Source of the DNA: Streptosporangiaceae bacterium
Lineage (GTDB): Bacteria; Actinomycetota; Actinomycetes; Streptosporangiales; Streptosporangiaceae
Assembly: GCA_025934375.1 (NCBI GenBank)
Contig: JAICYD010000027.1
Span: 1 to 61,466, forward strand
Length of the DNA stretch: 61,466 bases
Reading direction: 5' to 3'
The notes below the pieces were generated by a model. That model ran no database searches and was not told the origin of the DNA. It worked only from the letters and a program-made list of their open reading frames with translations. Made by a program: the position numbers and the translations under genes. Numbering within the stretch: the first letter of the stretch is position 1; each line of letters opens with the position of its first letter. This document shows, one piece after another, positions 8,408-16,548 of the stretch.

Positions 8408-10036
8408 TTAAGACTTAAGCGAGCGGTACTTGCGGATGAGGGCGTTGGTGGACGAGTCGTGCGCCAGCGGCGGCTCCTCGGCCGTCGTCAGCTCGGGGAT
8501 GATCTGCTGCGCGAGCACCTTGCCCAGCTCGACGCCCCACTGGTCGAAGGAGTCCACTTCCCAGATGACGCCCTGCGTGAACACCGAGTGCTCGTAAAGC
8601 GCGACCAGCGACCCCAGCAGCCGCGGCGTCAGCACCTCCGCCAGCAGCACGTTCGTCGGCCGGTTGCCTTCGAAGACCCGGTGCGCCGCGATGGGCGCCG
8701 CGGTGCCCTCGGCCCGCACCTCGTCTTCGGTCTTGCCGAAGGCCAGCGCCGCCGCCTGCGCGAACACGTTCGCCGACAGCAGGTCATGGTGGTCGCGGAT
8801 CGGGTTCAGCGTCTTGCCGAACCCGATCAAGTCGACCGGGATCAGCGTGGTGCCCTGGTGGATCAGCTGGTAGAAGCTGTGCTGCCCGTTCGTGCCGGGC
8901 TCGCCCCAGTACACCGCCCCGGTGTCGTAGTCGACGTGCCGCCCCGACAGCGTCACGTGCTTGCCGTTGGACTCCATCGTCAGTTGCTGCAGGTAGGCGG
9001 GGAACCGCTTGAGGTACTGCTCATACGGCATCACGCCGACGGTCTGGGCGCCGAAGAAGTCCCGGTACCAGACCGCCAGCACCCCCATCAGCACGGGCAG
9101 GTTCGACTCCAGCGGCGCCGTCCGGAAGTGCTCGTCCATGTCGTGGAACCCGGCCAGCAGCTCATCGAACCCCTCCGGCCCGAGTGCGATCATCGTCGAC
9201 AGCCCGATCGCGGAGTCCATCGAGTAGCGCCCGCCGACCCAGTCCCAGAACCCGAACATGTTCGCCACGTCGATGCCGAAGGCGCAGACCCGCTCGGCGT
9301 TCGTCGACACCGCGACGAAGTGGCTGGCGACCGCGTCGGCCGAGCCCAGCGAGGAGACCACCCAGTCGCGCGCCGAGTTGGCGTTGGCCAGGGTCTCCAG
9401 CGTCCCGAACGTCTTGGACGAGATGATGAACAGCGTCTCCTCGGCGGCTAGGCCGTGCACTGCCTCGGCGAAGTCGGTGGAGTCGACGTTGGACACGAAC
9501 TTGAAGGCGATGTCGCGCGTGCAGTAGTACCGCAGCGCCTCATACGCCATCACCGGGCCGAGGTCGGACCCGCCGATGCCGACGTTGATGACGTTCTTAA
9601 TCGGCTTGCCGGTGAAGCCCCTGAATTCCCCGGAGCGAACCCGGGTGGCGAACTCCTTCATCCGCCCGAGCACCGCGTGCACGTCCGCGATCACGTCCTG
9701 GCCGTCGACGACCAGCGTTGCGGTGGACGGCATGCGCAGCGCGACGTGCAGCACCGCGCGGTCTTCGGACACGTTGATGTGCTCGCCGCGGAACATCGCG
9801 TCCCGCCGGTCCGCCACCCCCGACTCTGACGCCAGGTCGACCAGCAGCCGCATCGTCTCGTCGGTGACCCGGTTCTTGGAGTAGTCCAGGTAAAGCCCCG
9901 CCGCCTCGGCCGTCAGCCGCTCCCCGCGCCCGGGGTCGGAAGCGAACATGTCGCGCAGGTGCTGTCCGGCGATCTCGGCGTGATGGCGTTCCAGGGCCTG
10001 CCACGCCTTGCGCTCCCGCAGCGGAGTCGCTGCCAT
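8408..10036 (-). CDS. pgi: Glucose-6-phosphate isomerase
   Basis: The start at 10036 ([15 protein letters not shown]) is preferred because GGGAGAAG sits about 8 nt upstream; this gives 542 residues, normal for the family. Signatures are [18 protein letters not shown] (about 145) and [19 protein letters not shown] followed by TMESNGK (about 345-370), with the catalytic Glu/His/Lys regions typical of PGI present. It interconverts glucose 6-phosphate and fructose 6-phosphate. It is the first gene of the pgi-gnd-zwf unit. Confidence 0.97.
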   Translation of the reverse strand: MAATPLRERKAWQALERHHAEIAGQHLRDMFASDPGRGERLTAEAAGLYLDYSKNRVTDETMRLLVDLASESGVADRRDAMFRGEHINVSEDRAVLHVALRMPSTATLVVDGQDVIADVHAVLGRMKEFATRVRSGEFRGFTGKPIKNVINVGIGGSDLGPVMAYEALRYYCTRDIAFKFVSNVDSTDFAEAVHGLAAEETLFIISSKTFGTLETLANANSARDWVVSSLGSADAVASHFVAVSTNAERVCAFGIDVANMFGFWDWVGGRYSMDSAIGLSTMIALGPEGFDELLAGFHDMDEHFRTAPLESNLPVLMGVLAVWYRDFFGAQTVGVMPYEQYLKRFPAYLQQLTMESNGKHVTLSGRHVDYDTGAVYWGEPGTNGQHSFYQLIHQGTTLIPVDLIGFGKTLNPIRDHHDLLSANVFAQAAALAFGKTEDEVRAEGTAAPIAAHRVFEGNRPTNVLLAEVLTPRLLGSLVALYEHSVFTQGVIWEVDSFDQWGVELGKVLAQQIIPELTTAEEPPLAHDSSTNALIRKYRSLKS

Positions 10037-10190
10037 GATGCACTTCTCCCGTCGTCGCTGGTTTCCCGTCAAGGCCGATCCTTCCACACCTATGGTTGCT
10101 ACCTGGGTACAGGCGGGGAAACCCTCAGCCCGTCAAGTTGGCCCGCGAAAGTATTTGCCAGAAATTAGCTTTCGGCGGTTCGGGTAATGC

Positions 10191-12002
10191 TCACTTCCCG
10201 GTGACGGCGCGGACAGTGGCCCGCAGCACGGGAACGCCGGGGAGGTCCTCCAGCAGCACCGGCGAGCCGGACGGGCCGCACAGCGGGACCTTCCAGTTGG
10301 GGTACTGGGTCGTGGTCCCCGGCATGTTCTGCGAGCGGCGCTCCCCGACGGCCTCCGCGAGCGAGACGCCCACCAGCAGCGACGGCGTGCGCGCCAGGTA
10401 GCCGTACAGCGCCGCGGTGAACTCATCGGCGCTCGGCAGCCGGCCGCCCGGGATAAGCCCCTGCCCGGCGAGCGCGCCCACCCAGTCCGCGACCAGCCGG
10501 TCCGCCTCCGCGCGCTCGACCTCCAGCGGGCGGGTGAGCAGGCCGAGCGAGGCCCGCTCGGTCACCTGCTCGCCGGTCAGGAACGCCGCCGCCGGCGGCA
10601 TGTCGTGAGTCGAGACGGTGACCAGGGCGTTGCGCCGCCACCACTGCGGGGCCAGCGGCTCGTTGGACCAGCCGCGCTCGAACCACAGCATCGAGGTGCC
10701 GAGAACGCCGTGGGCGGCCAGCGCCTCCCGCAGCCACGGCTCGACCGTGCCGAGGTCCTCGCCGATGGCGACCGCGCCCGCGCCGGAGACCCGCGCGGCC
10801 AGCGCGGCCAGCGACGCGTCCGCGTTGTAGTGCACGTACGCGCCCGCCCCGGGGGGCATCCCCTCGGGGATCCACCACAGCCGCGACAGTCCCATCACGT
10901 GGTCGATCCGCACGCCTCCGGCGTGCCGGGCGGTCGCCCCGATCAGGTCACCCAGCTGGCGGTAGTCGCCCGCGGCGAGGTGACCAGGATGCCATGGCGG
11001 CAGCGTCCAGTCCTGGCCGCGCTGGTTGAACGCGTCGGGCGGCGCGCCGACGCTGACCCCGCGCACGAACGTGTCCTGCCCGGCCCACGCGTCGGCGCCG
11101 CCGGGGTGCGCGCCGACCGCGAGGTCATGGATGATCCCGATGGACATGCCGGCGTCCCGCGCCGCCTGCTGCGCGGCGGCGACCTGCTCGGCGACCAGCC
11201 ACTGGACCCAGGCGTGGAACTGCGCGGGCCGCGCCAGGCCCGCGCGCGCGACGGCGACCTCGGCCGTGCGCGGGTCACGCAGCGGCGCCGGCCAGGACCG
11301 GTAGTCAGCGCCGTGCACCTCCGCCAGGGCGCACCAGGTGGCCCAGTCGCGCAGGGCGCACCCCTCCCTGACCTTGAACTCATCCAGGGCCGCCTGCCGC
11401 GCCGGGGACAGCGGCACCGTGCGGATGACCTGCAGCGCGGCGCGCTTGGCGGTCCACACGGAGTCCCGGTCGATCAGCTCCGCTGACGTGACCGCCGCGC
11501 GGAGGGGGGCCGAAAGCGCGGTGAGGTGGGCTCGTTGGGCCGGAGATAGGTGGGTGACCTCGGGAATGTCCTCGATGCGCAGGTACAGCGGGCTGATGTA
11601 GCGCCGGGTCATCGGCAGGTACGGTGACGGGCTGACCGGCGGCAGCGGCTCGGCGGCGTGCAGGGGGTTGATGAGCACGAAGTCCGCGCCGAGGTCGCGG
11701 GCCGACCAGCGGGCCAGGTCAGCCAGGTCCCGCAGGTCCCCATGCCCCCACGAGTCCCTGGAGCACAGCGAGTACAGCTGCAGCGCGAAGCCCCAGGAAC
11801 GGTCCCCCGGCACCGGGGCGGCCACGTGCTCGGCACGCCGCGGCGCCACCAGGGCCTGCCCGGCGGCGGGAACGTCGCCCAGGGCGTCGAGGATCGCGGC
11901 CAGCGTGTCATCGCCGACCTTCACCTCGCGCCCGGACCAGTCCCAGTAGGTGACGTCGATCCCCATGGCGGCCGCCCGCTGCCGCAGCTCCCCGGAAGTC
12001 AC
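10191..12002 (-). CDS. malQ: 4-alpha-glucanotransferase (GH77 amylomaltase)
   Basis: The 603-residue protein has the GH77 catalytic segments: nucleophile region VRIDHVMGLSRLWWIPEG, acid/base region AIGEDLGTVEPWL, and the third-carboxylate region VSTHDMPPAAAFL. It transfers alpha-1,4-glucan segments between maltodextrins in glycogen or maltose turnover. The N-terminal region is shorter than in the roughly 700-residue actinobacterial enzymes. The start is GTG at 12002. It lies 18 nt after ppk2 on the same strand, which suggests co-transcription. Confidence 0.94.
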   Translation of the reverse strand: MTSGELRQRAAAMGIDVTYWDWSGREVKVGDDTLAAILDALGDVPAAGQALVAPRRAEHVAAPVPGDRSWGFALQLYSLCSRDSWGHGDLRDLADLARWSARDLGADFVLINPLHAAEPLPPVSPSPYLPMTRRYISPLYLRIEDIPEVTHLSPAQRAHLTALSAPLRAAVTSAELIDRDSVWTAKRAALQVIRTVPLSPARQAALDEFKVREGCALRDWATWCALAEVHGADYRSWPAPLRDPRTAEVAVARAGLARPAQFHAWVQWLVAEQVAAAQQAARDAGMSIGIIHDLAVGAHPGGADAWAGQDTFVRGVSVGAPPDAFNQRGQDWTLPPWHPGHLAAGDYRQLGDLIGATARHAGGVRIDHVMGLSRLWWIPEGMPPGAGAYVHYNADASLAALAARVSGAGAVAIGEDLGTVEPWLREALAAHGVLGTSMLWFERGWSNEPLAPQWWRRNALVTVSTHDMPPAAAFLTGEQVTERASLGLLTRPLEVERAEADRLVADWVGALAGQGLIPGGRLPSADEFTAALYGYLARTPSLLVGVSLAEAVGERRSQNMPGTTTQYPNWKVPLCGPSGSPVLLEDLPGVPVLRATVRAVTGK

Positions 12003-12020
12003 CCGCCTAGTCTGCCGTCT

Positions 12021-12848
12021 CTACAAAGTCGCCGCGTGGTCGGGGACGAAGGTCTGCATGTCAAGTGGCGTCCGGATGTACCCGGTGGAGCCGGGGCGCT
12101 CGGGCAGCTTGAGCGTCGGCTCGGGGACGTCGTGATACGGGATCGTCGACAGCAGGTGGGCGATCATGTTGACCCGGGCGCGCCGCTTGTCGTCCGAATG
12201 CACCACGTACCACGGCGCCTCCGGGATGTCGGTCTGCACGAACATTTCGTCCTTGGCCCGCGAGTAGTCCTCCCACCTGGTGATGGACTCCAGGTCCATG
12301 GGGGACAGCTTCCACCGGCGCATGGGGTCATCCAGCCGGTCGCGGAACCGGCGCTGCTGCTCCTCATCGCTGACCGAGAACCAGTACTTGCGCAGCAAGA
12401 TGCCGTCCTCGACGAGCATCCGCTCGAAGATCGGGCACTGGTGCATGAACCGCGCGTACTCCTGCTTGGTGCAAAAGCCCATCACGTGCTCGACTCCGGC
12501 GCGGTTGTACCAGGACCGGTCGAACAGCGTGATCTCGCCCGCCGCGGGCAGGTGCGCGATGTACCGCTGGAAGTACCACTGGCTGGCCTCCCGCTCGGTC
12601 GGCTTGGGCAGCGCCGCGATCCGCGCGGTCCTGGGGTTGAGGTAGGCGGTGACCCGGGCGATCGTGCCGCCCTTGCCCGCCGCGTCGCGGCCCTCGAAGA
12701 TGACCACGATCCGCGCGCCGGAGGTGCGCGCCCACTCCTGCATCTTCACGACCTCGGCCTGAAGGCGGTAGAGCTCTTTCTCGTACACGTCCTTGGGCAG
12801 TCGCTTGCCGTTTGCCTTGGGCTTTCCGTGTGTTTCCTTGCTGGCCAT
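12021..12848 (-). CDS. ppk2: PPK2-family polyphosphate kinase
   Basis: With the start at 12848 (MASKETHGKPKAN) the protein has 275 residues, the single-domain PPK2 size. Walker A is FEGRDAAGKGGTIARV (about 50-65), Walker B is LFDRSWYNRAGVEHVMGF (about 118), and the R/K-rich lid with RRFRDRLDDPMRRWKLSP follows. PPK2 enzymes phosphorylate nucleoside di- or monophosphates with polyphosphate, or make polyphosphate in reverse. The residues seen do not settle the subclass. It is divergent from the enoyl-CoA hydratase gene, only 44 bp away. Confidence 0.93.
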   Translation of the reverse strand: MASKETHGKPKANGKRLPKDVYEKELYRLQAEVVKMQEWARTSGARIVVIFEGRDAAGKGGTIARVTAYLNPRTARIAALPKPTEREASQWYFQRYIAHLPAAGEITLFDRSWYNRAGVEHVMGFCTKQEYARFMHQCPIFERMLVEDGILLRKYWFSVSDEEQQRRFRDRLDDPMRRWKLSPMDLESITRWEDYSRAKDEMFVQTDIPEAPWYVVHSDDKRRARVNMIAHLLSTIPYHDVPEPTLKLPERPGSTGYIRTPLDMQTFVPDHAATL

Positions 12849-12892
12849 ACCCTCTGTTGTACACCGCCTCCGGTCGTGCACCCGCTGTTACC

Positions 12893-13726
12893 ATGGCGAT
12901 CGTGACGCCACCTGCCTCCCGCGGGGAACCTTCCCGCCGCTACGAGACTGTCAACCTGTACGCGAGCGGCGCGATCACCGCCATCGAGCTCAACCGGCCA
13001 GGGCGGATGAACGCGTGGAACGCGCAGCTCGGCGAGGACCTGCTCGACGCGGTGCGCACCGTGGGCGGCGACCCGGCCGTCCGGGCCGTCCTCATCACCG
13101 GGGCGGGCGCCGCGTTCTCCTCCGGCGCCGATCTCAAGGCGCGGGGCGAGGCGGTGGCCAGCGGGACCGTTGACTCCCAGCGCGTGCTGACCGAGGTCTA
13201 CAACCCGATCATCATGGGGATCCGGCGGATGGCCAAGCCAGTCGTGGCGGCGGTGAACGGGCCGGCGGTCGGCATCGGGCTGTCGCTGGCGCTGGCCTGC
13301 GACCTCGTGGCCGCCGCGGAGTCGGCGTACTTCGCGCTCGCCTTCTCCCGGATCGGGCTGGTCCCCGACGGGGGCTCGTCGATGTTCGTCGCCGAGCGGG
13401 TCGGGCTCACCAGGGCCGCGCAGCTGGCCATGCTCGCCGAGCCGCTCCCCGCGCGGCAGGCGGTCGAGTGGGGGCTGGCCAACTACGCCTGGCCCGACGA
13501 GGAGTTCCCCGGGCAGGTCCAGGCGCTGGTCCAGCGGCTGGCCGACGGTCCCACGCGGGCGTACGCCGGGATCAAGCGCGAGCTCAACGAATGGCTGCTC
13601 GGCAAGGCCGACACCCAGCTGGAGTTGGAGGCGCGGACCCAGCAGGAGATGTTCACCACCAGCGACGCCAAGGAGGGCGTCACCGCCTTCCTGGAAAAGC
13701 GAGCGCCTCGCTTCACCGGCGCCTAG
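12893..13726 (+). CDS. Enoyl-CoA hydratase/isomerase (crotonase family)
   Basis: From ATG at 12893 (GTG at 12902 is also possible) the product has 277 residues. Crotonase oxyanion-hole segments are visible: AAFSSGADLKARGE (about 75-88) and AAVNGPAVGIGLSLALACD (about 120-138), then SRIGLVPDGGSS with the Asp-Gly seen in isomerase-like members (PaaG type). Members hydrate or isomerise enoyl-CoA thioesters in fatty-acid or aromatic-acid oxidation. The next gene, an SDR 42 nt downstream, may act in the same pathway. The physiological substrate cannot be named. Confidence 0.9.
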   Translation: MAIVTPPASRGEPSRRYETVNLYASGAITAIELNRPGRMNAWNAQLGEDLLDAVRTVGGDPAVRAVLITGAGAAFSSGADLKARGEAVASGTVDSQRVLTEVYNPIIMGIRRMAKPVVAAVNGPAVGIGLSLALACDLVAAAESAYFALAFSRIGLVPDGGSSMFVAERVGLTRAAQLAMLAEPLPARQAVEWGLANYAWPDEEFPGQVQALVQRLADGPTRAYAGIKRELNEWLLGKADTQLELEARTQQEMFTTSDAKEGVTAFLEKRAPRFTGA

Positions 13727-13768
13727 CCCTCTTCATGCCGAACGGCCCCCGGCCATAGGTTAGTGCCC

Positions 13769-14521
13769 ATGACTTCACCGAACGGTGTGGCGGTCGTGAC
13801 CGGGGCGGGCTCCGGGCTCGGCCGCCTCATCACGATCGCCCTGGCCAGCGCGGGCTGGCGGGTCGCCGCGGCCGGGCGCCGCCTGGCGACCCTGGAGGAG
13901 ACAGCGAGCGGGGCGCCGGACGGCAGCGTGCTGGCCGTCGCCACCGACGTGACTGACCCGGATTCGGTCGCCGCGCTGTTCGCGGCGGTTGAACTGGAGT
14001 ACGGGCGGCTCGACCTGCTGGTGAACAACGCCGGGACGGGCGCCCCGGCGGGCGCGGTGGACGAGATCACCCCGCGCGGCTGGCAGTCCATCGTGGACGT
14101 GAACCTCACCGGCTCGTTCCTGTGCGCCCACCACGCGGTGCGCATCATGAAGGAGCAGGATCCGCGCGGCGGCCGGATCATCAACAACGGGTCGATCTCG
14201 GCGTACTCACCGCGGCCAGGGTCGGTCGGCTACACCGCGACCAAGCACGCGATCACCGGGCTGACCAAGTCGATCTCGCTGGATGGCCGCCCGTTCGGCA
14301 TCGCCTGCGGCCAGATCGACATCGGCAACGCGGCGACCGAGATGACCGAGTGGATCGCGGCCGGCGCCCGCCAGGCGGACGGCAGCATCAGGCAGGAGCC
14401 GACCTTCGACCCCGAGCACGTGGCCGAGGCCGTCTTGTTCATGGCCAGCCTCCCCCTCGACGCCAACGTCCAGTCCCTCACCATCACCGCCACCACCATG
14501 CCCTTCCTGGGCCGCGGCTAG
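13769..14521 (+). CDS. Short-chain dehydrogenase/reductase (SDR)
   Basis: The 250-residue SDR starts at ATG 13769; an in-frame GTG two codons earlier is an alternative. It has TGAGSGLG (cofactor glycine motif), NNAG (LLVNNAGTG), the catalytic serine in NGSISAYSP and YTATK (Tyr-x3-Lys). The Asp-Val of TDVTD fits NAD(P) binding. It may oxidise or reduce a hydroxyacyl or other alcohol intermediate together with the preceding crotonase; this is inferred from position only. A long non-coding region follows. Confidence 0.9.
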   Translation: MTSPNGVAVVTGAGSGLGRLITIALASAGWRVAAAGRRLATLEETASGAPDGSVLAVATDVTDPDSVAALFAAVELEYGRLDLLVNNAGTGAPAGAVDEITPRGWQSIVDVNLTGSFLCAHHAVRIMKEQDPRGGRIINNGSISAYSPRPGSVGYTATKHAITGLTKSISLDGRPFGIACGQIDIGNAATEMTEWIAAGARQADGSIRQEPTFDPEHVAEAVLFMASLPLDANVQSLTITATTMPFLGRG

Positions 14522-14655
14522 CAGCGGGATGGCTCGCTCCGCCCGCCATGGTGGGGACGGCGTCTGGTGAGTTACGGCGGCTGCCCAGCTGGAATCGCAC
14601 CTGCCGGACGGGAGCTCTGATCGCGGAGCTGACCGCGCTCCCGCTGGCCCAGCCA

Positions 14656-14880
14656 GGTCGCTGGCGCGCCAGCCCCGGTGCCGGGTCACGTTCACGCGTG
14701 TCGCTGGCCCCTCCACCCCGGCAAGAGCCGTGTCGATGGCCCTCGCGCCACGGATCGCCTGGCGGTCGTTGGCCCTTGCGACACGGATAGAGCGGGTCGA
14801 TGGCCCTCTAGCCCCGGAATCGCTTCGGGTCGATGGCCCTCGCGCCCCGAAACAGGCGCGGTCCAGCCCGGGGTGATGTG
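14656..14880. repeat. Degenerate tandem repeat array, about 32-nt period
   Basis: Units begin at about 14656, 14699, 14731, 14764, 14795, 14828 and 14860; after the first interval (43 nt) the spacings are 32, 33, 31, 33 and 32. The shared core approximates GGTCGATGGCCCTCGCGCC followed by CCGGA, and the remaining 7-10 nt of each unit vary. The first and last copies are weaker. The period is not a multiple of three, which argues against a coding repeat. It is not a CRISPR: the cores are imperfect and the variable parts are too short. Confidence 0.75.
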
Positions 14881-14947
14881 GCACCTGCCCCGGAACGGAA
14901 GTGGGGGATTGCGGGTCCCCGGGCGAGCGGATTGCCGGGGTCGCACC

Positions 14948-14995
14948 CCTGGGGGAGTCCCGCAAAGTCGCGCGCCTGGGGGAGTCCCGCAAAGT
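14948..14995. repeat. 21-nt direct repeat, two copies
   Basis: A 21-nt sequence containing TGGGGGAGTCCCGCAAAGT occurs at 14948-14968 and again at 14975-14995, separated by 6 nt. The GGAGTCCC core recurs once more in the hairpin that begins at 15000. Confidence 0.9.
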
Positions 14996-14999
14996 ACAG

Positions 15000-15037
15000 A
15001 AGGAGTCCCCGGACGGGGGGGCATCCGGGGACTCCTA
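15000..15037. terminator. Strong hairpin, 14-bp perfect stem
   Basis: The arm AAGGAGTCCCCGGA (15000-15013) pairs perfectly with TCCGGGGACTCCTT-type sequence ending at 15037, around a 10-nt G-rich loop. No T-run follows directly. It sits between two convergent genes, so a bidirectional terminator is the simplest reading; a structured RNA or protein-binding site is an alternative. Confidence 0.65.
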
Positions 15038-15063
15038 GCTAAGGGGAAAAGCCCTCTGCCATG

Positions 15064-15119
15064 TGTAACGTCACGGGCGCCCCGGCTGTTACAGGTGCGC
15101 CAAGGTTTTTTCATTTTTC
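15064..15119 (+). terminator. Imperfect hairpin followed by T-rich tract
   Basis: TGTAAC (15064-15069) pairs with GTTACA (15088-15093) around a GC-rich inner part, and a T-rich tract (TTTTTTCATTTTT) follows at about 15106. It looks like a plus-strand terminator, far downstream of the SDR gene. Confidence 0.4.
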
Positions 15120-15144
15120 TTGTTTGCACAGGTCAGGCGGTTGA

Positions 15145-16518
15145 TCAGAGGCCGTAGGCCTCGAGCATGCGGAGCCAAACCTCGCTGATCGTCGGGTAGG
15201 ACGGGACCGCGTGCCAGAGCCGCTCGAGCGGCACCTCCCCGGCGATCGCGATCGTGGCGGCGTGGATCATCTCGCCGACTCCCGGCCCGGCCAGGGTCAT
15301 GCCGACGATCACCCGCCGGTCCTCGTCGATGACCATCTGCGCGTGCCCGGCGTAGTCGTCGGCGTACAGCCCGGCCCCGGCGACGTCCCCGATCTCGTAG
15401 TCCACGACGCGGACCCGCATCCCGGCCCGTTCAGCCTCCGGCGCGCTCAGCCCCGCCGCCGCGACCTCGGGAACCGTGAAGACGACCTGCGGAACGCACC
15501 GGGTGCTGGACCAGTCGGTCGCCGCCGGCTCGGTGCCGCGCGCCCGCGCGGCGATCGCGTCCCCGCAGATCCGCCCCTGGTACTTGCCCATGTGGGTGAG
15601 CAGGGCGAGGTGATTCACGTCGCCGCAGGCATACAGCCAGCCGCCGTCCGCGTCGCGTACCCGCAGCGTCTCGTCGACTTCCAGCCAGCTTCCCGGCCGC
15701 AGGCCGATCGTCTCCAGCCCGATGTCGCCGGTGCGGGGCGCCCGCCCGGTGGCCGCCAGCACCTCGTCGGCCTCGATGGCCGTCCCGTCGGCGAGCCGCA
15801 CGGTCACCGTTCCGTCGGCCGCCCGCTCCGCGCCGGTCACGTCCGCCCCGAGCCGCACGTCCGTCCCGGCGTCGCGCAGGCCCGCGGCCACCAGGTCGCC
15901 GGCGAAATCCGGCAGCCGGTCCAGCAGCCGGCCGCGGGCCAGCAGCGTGACCCGCGAGCCAAGCGCCGACCAGGCGGTGGCCATCTCGCAGCCGACGACG
16001 CCGCCGCCCACGATCACCAGCCGGCCCGGCACCGACCGCGCGCTGGTCGCCTCCCGGCTGGTCCACGGCCGCGCCGGCGCGAGCGCGTCCGGGATCACCG
16101 CGGCGGTCCCGGTGGCGATCACCACCGCCTGCCGCGCGGTGAGCCTTTTCTCGCCCGCGTACACGAAACGATCCCCGGCGATTCGCCCGTTCCCGCGAAA
16201 CAGCGCGATGCCAGCCCCGTCGAGCCACTTGACCTGCCCGTCGTCCTTCCAGTTATGCGCGAAGTCATCTCTCCGGGCCAGGACCCCGGCCGGCTCCAGC
16301 CGGGCACCGGTGACCCCGCGGACCTGGCTAGCCTCGGCGGCGGCGGCGACCGGGCGCAGCAGCCCCTTGCTCGGCATGCACGCCCAGTACGAGCACTCGC
16401 CGCCGACCAGCTCGGCTTCCACGACCGCGGCGGTCAGCCCGCCGCGCACCGCGCGGTCGGCGGCGTTCTCGCCGGTCGGCCCGGCGCCGAGCACGATCAC
16501 ATCGAATTCTTCGGTCAT
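15145..16518 (-). CDS. Pyridine nucleotide-disulfide oxidoreductase (dihydrolipoyl-dehydrogenase-like)
   Basis: This 457-residue class I flavoprotein has FAD motif VIVLGAGPTGENAADRA, redox-active disulfide in GGECSYWACMPSK (C-x4-C, about 40-52), the NAD-binding LVIVGGGVVGCEMA (about 165) and the second FAD motif YACGDVNHLALLTH. The C-terminal dimerisation domain carries HAVPSYPTISEVW, matching the His/Glu pair of dihydrolipoyl and mercuric reductases. The disulfide segment differs from the usual CLNVGC of lipoamide dehydrogenase, so the substrate may be another disulfide, metal or quinone. It is followed (upstream on the strand) by fumC with a 30-nt gap. Confidence 0.88.
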   Translation of the reverse strand: MTEEFDVIVLGAGPTGENAADRAVRGGLTAAVVEAELVGGECSYWACMPSKGLLRPVAAAAEASQVRGVTGARLEPAGVLARRDDFAHNWKDDGQVKWLDGAGIALFRGNGRIAGDRFVYAGEKRLTARQAVVIATGTAAVIPDALAPARPWTSREATSARSVPGRLVIVGGGVVGCEMATAWSALGSRVTLLARGRLLDRLPDFAGDLVAAGLRDAGTDVRLGADVTGAERAADGTVTVRLADGTAIEADEVLAATGRAPRTGDIGLETIGLRPGSWLEVDETLRVRDADGGWLYACGDVNHLALLTHMGKYQGRICGDAIAARARGTEPAATDWSSTRCVPQVVFTVPEVAAAGLSAPEAERAGMRVRVVDYEIGDVAGAGLYADDYAGHAQMVIDEDRRVIVGMTLAGPGVGEMIHAATIAIAGEVPLERLWHAVPSYPTISEVWLRMLEAYGL

Positions 16519-16548
16519 GCTGGTCAGTCCCCTAACGTCTGCGTCCTG

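Larger units (their letters stand above)
14522..15144. other. 623-bp intergenic region rich in repeats and hairpins
   Basis: The region lies between the SDR stop and the convergent flavoenzyme stop. Open frames here on both strands are Arg/Pro/Gly-rich, repetitive and change frame across the repeats, so I call no gene. It contains a degenerate repeat array (14656-14880), a 21-nt direct repeat (14948-14995), a strong hairpin (15000-15037) and a weaker hairpin followed by a T-rich stretch (15064-15119). Confidence 0.7.

Noticed and set aside
14656..14880. Possible CRISPR array
   Set aside because: Repeat cores are imperfect, variable parts are only 7-10 nt, and no cas genes are near.
15064..15093. 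Riboswitch upstream of the flavoenzyme
   Set aside because: The hairpin is at the 3' end of that gene, not its leader, and no known aptamer core is visible.
14207..15157. Long open frames over the repeat region on both strands
   Set aside because: Arg/Pro/Gly-rich repetitive translations that drift in frame with the 31-33-nt period; no family resemblance or good start/RBS.
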